64,000 nucleotides of DNA from G963667675 sp964291545 (GTDB lineage: Bacteria > Chloroflexota > Dehalococcoidia > Lucifugimonadales > UBA3495): assembly GCA_964291545.2 (NCBI GenBank), contig OZ219861.1:744001-808000 (forward strand). Direction: 5' to 3'. Below are positions 24,682-32,363 of this stretch, piece by piece. The position numbers and the translations under genes are program-made. The notes beneath the pieces were generated by a model, which saw only the letters and a list, made by a program, of their open reading frames with translations, did not search any database and had not been told where the DNA came from. Position 1 is the stretch's first letter. The number at the start of each line of letters is the position of its first letter.

Positions 24682-25257
24682 ATGCAAAAGTCGGAAACAA
24701 TGAGCGTGTACCATGCCATCTACGGCCGGCGAATGGCGTGGAGTTTCAAGGAGACCGAGGTGTCCCGGTCGGCCATAGAGCGCATGCTGGACGCCGCCGT
24801 GTGAGCCCCCAACCACCGCATGACCGAGCCGTGGCGGTTCGTGGTGCTGGAAAAGGACAGCCCGACGCGGTTAAAGGCGAGCTACCTGGCCTACGCTGCA
24901 GCCTTGGAGCGGTCTGACAACGTCAAGCGGGCGGCGGTGGCCAAGGAGAAAGTCCTGGCGCCTCCGTACATCATTTACGCCTACGCAACGCCGGGGCCCG
25001 ACGAGAAGACCACCAAGGAGAACTACGCAGCGGTCTGCTGTGCGGTCCAGAACATCGCCCTTGCCGGCGCGGCCGAGGGCCTGGCGGTGACATGGGACAC
25101 CGGCGGCGTCACCAGGCACCCGGATCTCAAAGGCCTGCTGGGAGTCGAAAACGACTGGGAACTGACCGCGATGTTGATGATCGGGTTCCCCGCCGAGCAT
25201 TCCACCTCCCGCCGGACTCCCGTGTCCCAGTTCGTTCAGTGGCACGCCGGCGACTAG
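24682..25257 (+). pseudogene. Nitroreductase-family gene with an in-frame TGA at codon 41
   Basis: From ATG 24682 (or the in-frame ATG 24700, SVYHAIYGRR) the frame reads to LDAAV, then TGA (24802-24804), then APNHRMTEPWRFVVLEKD and on to the end. The full 191 codons otherwise match a YdjA-like nitroreductase (FMN-binding RR near residue 14-15, AAEGLAVTWDTGG, GFPAE). The residue before APNH is often Trp, as I recall, so TGG to TGA is the simplest reading and the gene is probably inactive. A short product from codon 47 is unlikely to bind FMN because the RR motif would be lost. A weak hairpin after the TGA leaves selenocysteine possible but unlikely. Confidence 0.75.
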
Positions 25258-25347
25258 CGTCGGGACCGACGACAATCGGCGACCACAGCAAGTGGGACAC
25301 GAGACCCACCGACCCGGTGGCGACCATTGCGCAGTAGAAAACTCTGG

Positions 25348-25381
25348 CGGGTTCTCCGCCACCACAGCGGAGAACCCGTTT
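25348..25381 (+). terminator. Strong hairpin terminator after the nitroreductase gene
   Basis: CGGGTTCTCCGC (25348-25359), loop CACCACA and GCGGAGAACCCG (25367-25378) form a perfect 12-bp stem followed by TTT. Confidence 0.75.
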
Positions 25382-25750
25382 GGTTGGGCCCCGACTACCA
25401 CATGCGAGAAAATACGGACCACCCTCGTGTCCGTCTGGAGAACGCGGCACAGCGATCCATGCCTGGCAGCCCAATAGGGGGAGGCTTCTTACCGATTAAG
25501 CTGCCGGGATCCCTTGGACCGCCTAGTCCGGACGCTGGCACGGCGGGTTCTGACAGGCAACATTTAGGCTCTGCAGTCTCCGCCGGGGAGCACTGTCGGG
25601 GATAGCGTATCTCACCGCTTCAGCCGTCCTCGGTGCTTGCGCGGGAACCAAGGAGTAATAGAACCGAAACGCTGGCTCGCGGTGAATACCGGAGAGTTCT
25701 CGCAAATAATCGTATCTGAAATGCCCATCAGGCAAGGGTTCCAGAAGATG
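25382..25750. other. Spacer without a recognised gene
   Basis: Nearly 370 bp with no convincing frame or RNA. It ends at the damaged tRNA copy, so if the region is an island this is its right border. Confidence 0.4.
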
Positions 25751-25802
25751 CGTCCTCTTAGGCAGCGGGTCTCGGGTTCGAATCCTGCCTTGGACGCCAC
25801 TT
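25749..25802 (+). pseudogene. tRNA-Arg(TCT) fragment with internal deletion (possible right attachment site)
   Basis: ATGCGTCC joins directly to TCTTAGGCAGCGGGTC, the anticodon loop onward, then GGGTTCGAATCCTGCC and GGACGCCA. Compared with the gene at 11747, about 29 nt (D arm and 5' anticodon stem) are missing; the T arm and CCA end are kept with a few substitutions. Together with the following terminator it repeats about 130 bp of the 11.77-11.9 kb locus in direct orientation. It cannot fold as a tRNA. Confidence 0.8.
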
Positions 25803-25823
25803 CAGGCACGAGCTAGGCGTGAG

Positions 25824-25850
25824 AAGCCGCCCAAAATGGGCGGCTTCTCC
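25824..25850 (+). terminator. Duplicate of the tRNA-Arg terminator
   Basis: GAAGCCGCCC, loop AAAAT and GGGCGGCTTC form a perfect 10-bp stem, then TCC TTT. It is the same hairpin as at 11849, with the stem extended. The sequence between 11823-11848 and its counterpart here differs at one position. Confidence 0.8.
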
Positions 25851-26037
25851 TTTGGTTAAACAACCAACCGACCCGCTGTCTTATCGCCTTCATTCAACAA
25901 GCCTCTCATGCTGGCCGGACTAGTTTTGGGGGGCCAATTTCCTATTGCAATGCCGCAACCCTGGCGTCAGGATGTATGCTGGGAGAGATCGGACCCAATC
26001 CATCCCTCTCATGACATTACACCAAGGAGGTCCAAAC

Positions 26038-26718
26038 ATGGGCACAATATCCGTGAACCGGCTGGCGGGCCTATCCCTTATATTCGGCCCGATTATCGCC
26101 TTCGTCTTCTTTCTCGTTGAGCCCGGTGGACTACTGATAGACAGCGCCGACGTGTCGGACGCTGTCGGCTCCATAACGGCCAAGGGGTCCAACGCCGCTC
26201 TGACCAATGTCACCAACATCGCCATAATCCTCAGCCTGGCCCTAATCCTCTCGGGCCTCTATGCGCTGATGCGGAACGTCACCCTGCAGGGCAACGGCAA
26301 GGCGTTGGTCCAGATGGGCTTCTTCATGATCTTCGTCGGACTGGCCGGTTGGATGCTCGCCGGCGGCATGGACTTCATCCTGGCCGATGCCCAGACCAGT
26401 GACCAAATCAGCGGGAGCGTTCCCGTCTACTACGCCGGCTCCGCTCTTCTCTACGCCGGCGGGATTACGCTTGGGTTTGGCGGCTTCATCTTCGCATTGG
26501 GCCTCTCCACGAGAGAGGACTTCAACCAGGTAATCTCCCTGTTGGCCGCCCTTGTCAGCCTGGCCGTAATGGTCTTCTTCGTGATAGCCATACTCGACAA
26601 CGGCAGCCGCGACACGTTTATCACCCTGGCCCGGGGCTTCTACGTGCTGCTGGTTATCTGGTATGGATATCTGGGCGTCGGGCTGATGAAACGACCCGAT
26701 CCCGACCTGTGGCAATAG
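26038..26718 (+). CDS. Integral membrane protein of unknown function
   Basis: A 226-residue protein from the ATG at 26038, which follows AAGGAGG; the frame extends upstream without a better start. It has about seven hydrophobic segments (GLSLIFGPIIAFVFFLV, IAIILSLALILSGLYAL, MGFFMIFVGLAGWMLAGG and others) and a short polar tail KRPDPDLWQ. It is similar in plan to the 245-residue protein at 23103. No motif identifies a function. Confidence 0.7.
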   Translation: MGTISVNRLAGLSLIFGPIIAFVFFLVEPGGLLIDSADVSDAVGSITAKGSNAALTNVTNIAIILSLALILSGLYALMRNVTLQGNGKALVQMGFFMIFVGLAGWMLAGGMDFILADAQTSDQISGSVPVYYAGSALLYAGGITLGFGGFIFALGLSTREDFNQVISLLAALVSLAVMVFFVIAILDNGSRDTFITLARGFYVLLVIWYGYLGVGLMKRPDPDLWQ

Positions 26719-26780
26719 ACAGAATGTAGCAGGCGGAGGCGGACGGCCTGAGGTCAACGGAGGTCGCTGCGCACGTAGGT

Positions 26781-26842
26781 CCCGTTTGCTTTTGGGGGAT
26801 GGCCTATCCAGACTCCGGCAGCGTACGCTGAGAGCAAACGGG
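26781..26842. repeat. Inverted repeat between convergent genes
   Basis: CCCGTTTGCT (26781-26790) and its exact complement AGCAAACGGG (26833-26842) are 42 bp apart, between the ends of two convergent genes. It may act as a transcription stop for both, though no T-run follows. Confidence 0.4.
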
Positions 26843-26848
26843 GCCGGT

Positions 26849-27808
26849 TCAAGACGTCATCACCGCCCTGATTTCCTCCCGCTCCTTGGGGCTCATCTGC
26901 CAGTCTCCTGCTGCGGCGTTCTCCTCCATCTCCTCAGGCCTGCGCGTCCCAGCCAGGGCAACTGAAACCGTCGGCTCCGACGCCACCCACGCCAGCGCAA
27001 GCTGGGCCACCGAGAAACCCCTGTCCGCCGCCATCTCCTTGAGCGTGTCCACCTTCTTCAGGTTGGCAAGGAAGTGCTCGCCCTGGAAGAGGGGCTGGCC
27101 AAAAGCGCTGAGGCCCCGGCGCCAGTCGTCTTCCTCGAAAGTGGTCTCGGGGGTCATCGTCCCCGTAAGAAGTCCGTGAGCAAGGGAGCCGTAGGCCATT
27201 ATCCCCATGCCGTTGTCCCGGCAGAACGGGATGATTTCCGGCTCAGCCCTGAGATCGAACAGGTGGTAACCAACCTGGTCGGTGATGATGGGAAATACTT
27301 CCAGGCATTCCGCCATTTGCTGCGGGCTGTGGTTGCTGACGCCGCCGTACCTGATCTTCCCCTGCTTCTGAAACTCGGCGAATGCTTCCATGGGCTCAGA
27401 CATCGGGCGCTCCTCGTCCGGCCAGTGGATCAGCAGTAAGTCGAGATAGTCCGTGCCCAAGCGGGACAGGCTCTCGTCCAAGCCCCTGGCCAGGGTCTCC
27501 CTGGAACTGTCCCTGGGGCGTACCGCACCGCCCAGGCCGGGTTGGTCCCACACCAGGCCGCCCTTGCTGACGAGGACAATCCGGTCGCGCCTGCCCGCAA
27601 TCGCTTTCCCCAGCAGCTTCTCTCCCTCACCCCATCCGTAAATGGCGGCGGTATCGAAAAGCGTCACGCCAAGCTCTATGGAGCGGTGGATGGCCCGGAT
27701 GACCTGCTGCTCGTCGAAGTACCCGTAGTGGCCGCTGCCCATGGGCCAACCGCCGAACCCGATCGCCGAGGTCTCCAGGTCGGAGTTGCCAAACTTCTTG
27801 TATCGCAT
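26849..27808 (-). CDS. Aldo/keto reductase
   Basis: The 319-residue TIM-barrel oxidoreductase uses NADPH. The catalytic tetrad is visible as D52 and Y57 in FDTAAIYGWGEGE, K82 in LVSKGG and H128 in LLIHWPDEE. The GTRRPEEMEEN segment near the end is the cofactor 2'-phosphate site of the AKR family. The N-terminus (RYKKFGNSDLETSAIGFGGW) is complete. The substrate is unknown; it is a single gene, convergent with the membrane protein and divergent from amtB. Confidence 0.9.
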   Translation of the reverse strand: MRYKKFGNSDLETSAIGFGGWPMGSGHYGYFDEQQVIRAIHRSIELGVTLFDTAAIYGWGEGEKLLGKAIAGRRDRIVLVSKGGLVWDQPGLGGAVRPRDSSRETLARGLDESLSRLGTDYLDLLLIHWPDEERPMSEPMEAFAEFQKQGKIRYGGVSNHSPQQMAECLEVFPIITDQVGYHLFDLRAEPEIIPFCRDNGMGIMAYGSLAHGLLTGTMTPETTFEEDDWRRGLSAFGQPLFQGEHFLANLKKVDTLKEMAADRGFSVAQLALAWVASEPTVSVALAGTRRPEEMEENAAAGDWQMSPKEREEIRAVMTS

Positions 27809-27876
27809 AACCTCTCACCGCGCCCAGGTTCGATGTGTACTTACCTATTGCGCCAGCGCATCTTGTGTCCAAAGAG

Positions 27877-27882
27877 TATAAT
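27877..27882 (+). promoter_or_regulatory. -10 element upstream of amtB
   Basis: TATAAT in the context AGAGTATAATTGG, 50 bp before the ATG. No good -35 at normal spacing. The same GTATAAT appears before the selenoprotein (32334) and ccdA (38167) genes. Confidence 0.45.
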
Positions 27883-27932
27883 TGGACGCTGTATTCCACA
27901 ACCCCCAACGTCTGAGCAATGCAGGAGCAGCT

Positions 27933-29150
27933 ATGAATTCTGGCGATACAGCTTGGGTCCTGGCGTCCACGGCTCTCGTTCTACTGATGACCTTACCCGG
28001 CCTGGCCCTGTTCTATGGCGGGCTGGTCCGTTCCCGGTCGGTCTTATCGGTGATGATGCAGTGCTTCGCCATTGCCGCCGCGGCCACCCTGTTGTGGCTG
28101 ATCATAGGCTACAGCCTGTCCTTCGGCGATGACCTGGGCGGAGTCCTGGGCGGGGCTGGCAAGGTCTTCTTCGACGGAGTGACGGCGGACGCTGCGCAGG
28201 GGACCATTCCGGAAATCGTGTTCGCCATCTTCCAGATGACATTCGCCATCATCACGCCGGCCCTGATCGTCGGCGCATACGTGGAACGCATCAAGTTCCC
28301 GGCGGTGTTACTCATAAGCGCCGCCTGGGTCCTGTTGGTTTACTCCCCCATCTGCCATTGGGTGTGGGGCAGCGGTTGGCTGCAGGAGATGGGCGTGATG
28401 GACTTTGCCGGCGGCCTGGTGGTGCACCTCAGCGCCGGAGTGTCAGCCCTGGTGATCGCCGCCATGCTGGGGAGAAGGCAGGGATTCCCCGGCCGGCTCC
28501 AACCTCCCCACAACCCCGGCATGACCGCCGCCGGCGCGGCCCTGCTTTGGGTCGGCTGGTTCGGCTTCAACGGGGGCAGCCAACTGGCCGCGGACGGCGG
28601 AGCGGGGATGGCCATTGCCGCCACTCACATCGCTGCAGCCGCGGGCGCCGCCTCCTGGTCGGCGGTGGAGTGGCTCAAGTTCGGCCGGCCCTCGCTGGTG
28701 GGAGCAGCCACCGGGGTCATAGCCGGACTGGCCACCGTCACGCCTGCGTCCGGCTTCGTGGGCCCTGCCGGCGGCTTGATCCTGGGCGCGGTCGCCGGAG
28801 TGGTCTGCTTCTTTGCGGTAGACGTCGTGAAGGAACGGCTTAAGGTTGACGATTCTCTCGATGTGTTTGCAGTCCACGGCATCGGAGGCGCCATCGGGGT
28901 GCTGCTGGTGTCCTTCTTGGCGGCGACGGCGCTCCAGGGCGGCGGCGTTGCGGTGGAGAGCGGCTCTATGCTGGAGCAGTTGGGCGTGCAGGCCCTGGCG
29001 CTGGCGGCGGTTGCCGGTTGGGCCGCAGGCTTCACCTTCATCATCGTCAAGGTCTCGTCAGTGATAACCCGCGGCATCAGGGTTGACGAGCAGGCGGAGC
29101 TGGAAGGGCTGGACCTGACCGCCCACGGAGAACGAGGGTATGACTTATAG
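27933..29150 (+). CDS. amtB: Ammonium transporter
   Basis: The 405-residue, 11-helix Amt protein conducts ammonium across the membrane. The start is the ATG at 27933, after AGGAG; an upstream TTG in frame lacks a site. Recognisable parts are ALFYGGLVRSRSVLSVMMQ, FQMTFAIITPALIVGA, the WVWGSGWL phenylalanine-gate region, WVGWFGFNGGS, the first pore His in ATHIAAA and the second in VHGIGG(A)IG. The PII gene 15 bp downstream forms the usual amtB-glnK pair, in which PII blocks the channel when nitrogen is plentiful. Confidence 0.95.
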   Translation: MNSGDTAWVLASTALVLLMTLPGLALFYGGLVRSRSVLSVMMQCFAIAAAATLLWLIIGYSLSFGDDLGGVLGGAGKVFFDGVTADAAQGTIPEIVFAIFQMTFAIITPALIVGAYVERIKFPAVLLISAAWVLLVYSPICHWVWGSGWLQEMGVMDFAGGLVVHLSAGVSALVIAAMLGRRQGFPGRLQPPHNPGMTAAGAALLWVGWFGFNGGSQLAADGGAGMAIAATHIAAAAGAASWSAVEWLKFGRPSLVGAATGVIAGLATVTPASGFVGPAGGLILGAVAGVVCFFAVDVVKERLKVDDSLDVFAVHGIGGAIGVLLVSFLAATALQGGGVAVESGSMLEQLGVQALALAAVAGWAAGFTFIIVKVSSVITRGIRVDEQAELEGLDLTAHGERGYDL

Positions 29151-29165
29151 GCAAGGAGAGCGCCA

Positions 29166-29480
29166 ATGGCTATGAAAATGGTCGCAGCAAGAATTCAGAC
29201 TCACAGGCTCGACCCGGTGTACGCCGCCCTATTGGAGGTCGGCGTCAGCAGCGTCACGGCCATCGAGGCGAAAGGGTTTGGCGAAGTGTTCGGTCACACC
29301 GAAGTCTACCGGGGGACCGAGTACCAGGTTGCTTTCATGCAACTGGTCAAGATTGAAGCGATTGTGGACGATAGTCTCGTGGAACAGACAGTAGCCGCCC
29401 TTAGGGAGGCCAGCTCCAGCGACCCTGAGCGCCGCAGCAGGGTTTGGGTCCATGACCTGCTGCTTGGGGATCCGGGGTAG
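29166..29480 (+). CDS. PII-like nitrogen regulator (divergent GlnK)
   Basis: The 104-residue protein has the PII framework: KMVAARIQTHRLDPVYAAL, then KGFGEVFGHTEVYRGTEYQ, the T loop with tyrosines in the usual places, and LVKIEAIVDD. The region that normally reads TGKIGDGKIFV (the ATP-binding B loop) is replaced by SSDPERRSRVWV, and the usual C-terminal RIRTGE is missing. It likely still docks on AmtB, but nucleotide sensing may be altered. CAAGGAGAGCGCCA precedes the ATG. Confidence 0.85.
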   Translation: MAMKMVAARIQTHRLDPVYAALLEVGVSSVTAIEAKGFGEVFGHTEVYRGTEYQVAFMQLVKIEAIVDDSLVEQTVAALREASSSDPERRSRVWVHDLLLGDPG

Positions 29481-29513
29481 GAAGATTCCGGATAGCCGCT
29501 AGCAAAGGGGCTA

Positions 29514-29681
29514 TCAGGCTGGCGAGTCGGCCTGCCCCTCCAACTGCGCAGGCGGCTGTTCCGGGACTTCCTCCGGGAAATTCTCCTGGCCCTCTTCCCG
29601 GGGAGGCCGCCTGATGAAGCCGGCCGCCGCATATCCCATGGAGAGCAACACTGCTCCCGCGGCGCAAATGGCTCAAAGCAT
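29514..29681 (-). CDS. Possible small membrane protein with TGA at codon 3
   Basis: An ATG at 29681 follows GGGAG by nine bases and starts M-L-TGA-AICAAGAVLLSMGYAAAGF, then a charged, proline-rich tail ending QADSPA-stop (29514). The hydrophobic stretch and acidic tail look like a real small single-span protein, with TGG to TGA at codon 3. Without read-through, a TTG (GGAG five bases before) or the ATG at 29639 could start a shorter product. Nothing else is seen in 29481-29962 apart from a weak inverted repeat GATAGCC/GGCTATC at 29491-29515. Confidence 0.3.
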
Positions 29682-29962
29682 TTGGTCAATCTCCCGGTGC
29701 GCCGCTGTCTAGCAGTCTATTTGTTGCGGCCGCCCTATTATCCTCTGTAGATGCCCGAAAACGCAATGCCTTTCTAGTTGATACGGCGACTCAAGCCCGT
29801 TGGATTTCCACTATGGTCCAATCAGCTAGTTAGCCTGCATTGCCGGATTGCGCCGGCCGCGGCTTGACACCAACGAGCCAACCGCGTAGATTCCCCTTGG
29901 GCGGCGGCCCAACCCTCGCCCCGCCAATTGGTCCAACGTAATTTCCGCGGGAGGTGCGGCCC

Positions 29963-32275
29963 ATGACCACCACACAGCCAAAGCAGAGCGGACGCAATAA
30001 GCCCTTCCGGGTGGTAGGCACCAGGCCCATCCGCCACGACGGGCTGGACAAGGTAACCGGAGCCGCCAAGTACGGCGCCGACGTCCAGTTGGCAGGCGCG
30101 CTGCACGGCAAGATTCTGCGCAGTCCCCACGCTCACGCTCGCATCAAGTCCATCGACACCAGCAAAGCCGAGGCGCTTCCCGGCGTTGCTGCGGTGACCA
30201 CTTCTCTAGACTTCCCGATAATCGACGCCACGCCCACTGATTCCGGCCAAGCCTGGGGCAGCAAAGGCCTCATGGCCGGACACGTAATGGCCCGCGACAA
30301 GGTGCTCTACAAGGGCCATGCCGTGGCCGCCGTGGCCGCCACCAGCCGTCACATAGCCGAACATGCGGTCCGACTGATCGAAGTGGACTACCAGGTCCTC
30401 CCCACCGCCCTGACCTTGCACGATGCGGTCAAAGAGGATGCTCCCGTACTCCACGACACTCTGACCACTCTGTTTCGAATGGACCCGTTCGGGCGGGGTG
30501 AAGAAACCGGGGTCAAGGGAAACGTATCCGGACACATTCAGCATAGGCTGGGAGACATCGAAAAGGGGTTCTCTAAAGCCGACGTAATCGTGGAGCGAGA
30601 ATTCGAAACTGAGACCGTCCACCAAGGCTACATCGAGCCCCACGCTTCCACTGCGGCCTGGTCGCCCGACGGCCGCCTCACAATCTGGACCTGCACCCAG
30701 AGTTCTTTTGAGATCCGCTCCGGGACCGCCGCTGTCCTGGACATTCCTGAATCATTGATCAAGGTGATACCAACGGAGATCGGCGGCGGGTTTGGAGCCA
30801 AGATCACCTGTTACCTGGACCCGGTGGCCGCGGTCCTGTCGCGGAAGAGCGGCAAACCCGTCAAGATGGTAATGGACCGGAAAGAAGTGTTCGAAGGCAC
30901 CGGCCCTACGTCAGCTACCCACATGCGATGCAAGATGGGCGCCACGAGGGACGGAAAGATCACCGCCGCCGAACTCTCTCTTGCCTATGAATCCGGGTCC
31001 TTTCCCGGTTCTTGGGCCAGCGGCGGGACCACGGCGGCCACCGGGCCCTACAACATCGAGAACGTGTCGGTCGACGGCTACGACATAGTTTGCAACAAGC
31101 AGAGGGTCCAGGCCTACCGGGCGCCTGGCCAGCCCCAGGGATGCTTCGCAGTCGAGCCGGTCATCGACGAACTGGCCGAAAAGCTGGGCATCGACCCCAT
31201 GGAATTCCGCTTGATGAACGTGGCCAAGCCTGGCGACCGGATGCCCACGGGAGTCCCATTGGCGCCAATCGGCATAAAGGAAATGGAAGAGGCTATGAAG
31301 GCCCACCCCCACTACCGTGCCCCGTTGGCCCGGCCCAACCAGGGCCGGGGAGTGGCCTTGGGGTTCCGTATGCAGGGCGGCATGAATTCTTCGGCCACCA
31401 TCAACGTGAACAGCAACGGGACCATAAACCTGATCACCGGCTCTGTGGACATCGGGGGCACTCGGACTGCCGTGGCCATGCAGGCCGCCGAGGTGTTGGG
31501 GCTGCCCGCCGAGGACGTCTTGCCCACCGTCGTGGATACCGACGCTATAGGGTATACCGACGTCACTGGCGGCAGCCGCACCGCCTTCGATACCGGACTT
31601 GCCGCCATCGCCGCCGCTGCGGATGTGAAACGCGAGATGTGTGCCCGCGCGGCCATGATCTGGGAGGCGCAGGAAGAGGACGTGGACCTGCAGGACGGCG
31701 TATTCGTCTGCGCCAAGGACCCTGCCGACCGCATGACATTCAAAGAACTGGCGGGACGGCTCCTGCGCACCGGCGGCCCCGTCACCTGCTCGGCGGGTAT
31801 CAGCAGCCCCGGGTCCGGACCCATAATCGCCGGGAACATTGTGGACGTGGAGGTGGACCCGGAGACAGGCAAAGTGGATGTCTTGCGCTGCACTGCCTTT
31901 ATTGATGCCGGAAGGGCGGTGCATCCCAGCTACGTGGAAGGCCAGATGCAAGGCGGCGCGGTCCAGGGTTTCGGCTGGGCCCTGAACGAGGAGTACTTCT
32001 ACGCCGACGACGGCACAATGCTCAACTCCAGCTTCCTGGACTACCGGATGCCCACGGCGCTGGACATGCCCATGATTGACACGGTGATAGTAGAGGTGCC
32101 CAACCCCCGCCATCCCTACGGCCTGAGGGGCGTGGGTGAAGCGCCGCTAATCCCCCCACTGGCGGCCTTGTCCAATGCGATTTACAACGCCGTCGGGGTG
32201 CGCATGACCAAGCTGCCCATGACTCCCGGCAGTATCCTGGAAGCCCTGGAAGCCAAGAAAGCGTCCTCGTCCTAA
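29963..32275 (+). CDS. Molybdenum hydroxylase large subunit (xanthine dehydrogenase/aldehyde oxidase family)
   Basis: The 770-residue protein is the molybdopterin-binding subunit. It has RPIRHDGLDKVTGAAKYGAD at the start (a/b hammerhead domain) and later QGYIEPHAS, GGGFGAKIT and QAYRAPGQPQ. The GSVDIGGTRTAVAMQAAE segment and the C-terminal GLRGVGEAPLIPPLAALSNAI region hold the catalytic Glu in the GVGE motif. Such enzymes hydroxylate aldehydes, purines or aromatic acids in the cytosol. The FAD and 2Fe-2S subunits normally encoded next to it are absent from the window. The ATG at 29963 has GGGAGG eight bases upstream. Confidence 0.9.
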   Translation: MTTTQPKQSGRNKPFRVVGTRPIRHDGLDKVTGAAKYGADVQLAGALHGKILRSPHAHARIKSIDTSKAEALPGVAAVTTSLDFPIIDATPTDSGQAWGSKGLMAGHVMARDKVLYKGHAVAAVAATSRHIAEHAVRLIEVDYQVLPTALTLHDAVKEDAPVLHDTLTTLFRMDPFGRGEETGVKGNVSGHIQHRLGDIEKGFSKADVIVEREFETETVHQGYIEPHASTAAWSPDGRLTIWTCTQSSFEIRSGTAAVLDIPESLIKVIPTEIGGGFGAKITCYLDPVAAVLSRKSGKPVKMVMDRKEVFEGTGPTSATHMRCKMGATRDGKITAAELSLAYESGSFPGSWASGGTTAATGPYNIENVSVDGYDIVCNKQRVQAYRAPGQPQGCFAVEPVIDELAEKLGIDPMEFRLMNVAKPGDRMPTGVPLAPIGIKEMEEAMKAHPHYRAPLARPNQGRGVALGFRMQGGMNSSATINVNSNGTINLITGSVDIGGTRTAVAMQAAEVLGLPAEDVLPTVVDTDAIGYTDVTGGSRTAFDTGLAAIAAAADVKREMCARAAMIWEAQEEDVDLQDGVFVCAKDPADRMTFKELAGRLLRTGGPVTCSAGISSPGSGPIIAGNIVDVEVDPETGKVDVLRCTAFIDAGRAVHPSYVEGQMQGGAVQGFGWALNEEYFYADDGTMLNSSFLDYRMPTALDMPMIDTVIVEVPNPRHPYGLRGVGEAPLIPPLAALSNAIYNAVGVRMTKLPMTPGSILEALEAKKASSS

Positions 32276-32334
32276 ACTCTTGAAGGCCTGCCCAACAACC
32301 CGGCCATTACTAGCAATATCTGCCGCATCGGCGG

Positions 32335-32340
32335 TATAAT
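32335..32340 (+). promoter_or_regulatory. -10 element upstream of the selenoprotein gene
   Basis: TATAAT in GGCGGTATAATCAAAG, 24 bp before the ATG at 32364; the -35 region is poor. A start near 32347 would leave a short leader. Confidence 0.45.
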
Positions 32341-32363
32341 CAAAGCTAAGTTGATACGTTGAA

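Noticed and set aside
24802..24804. Selenocysteine in the nitroreductase
   Set aside because: The position is usually Trp, not Cys, and the downstream hairpin is weak with no G at the loop start; a TGG to TGA change is simpler.
11747..25844. Prophage or ICE in the tRNA-Arg interval
   Set aside because: No integrase, phage structural, conjugation or replication gene is present; only cargo-like genes between the repeats.
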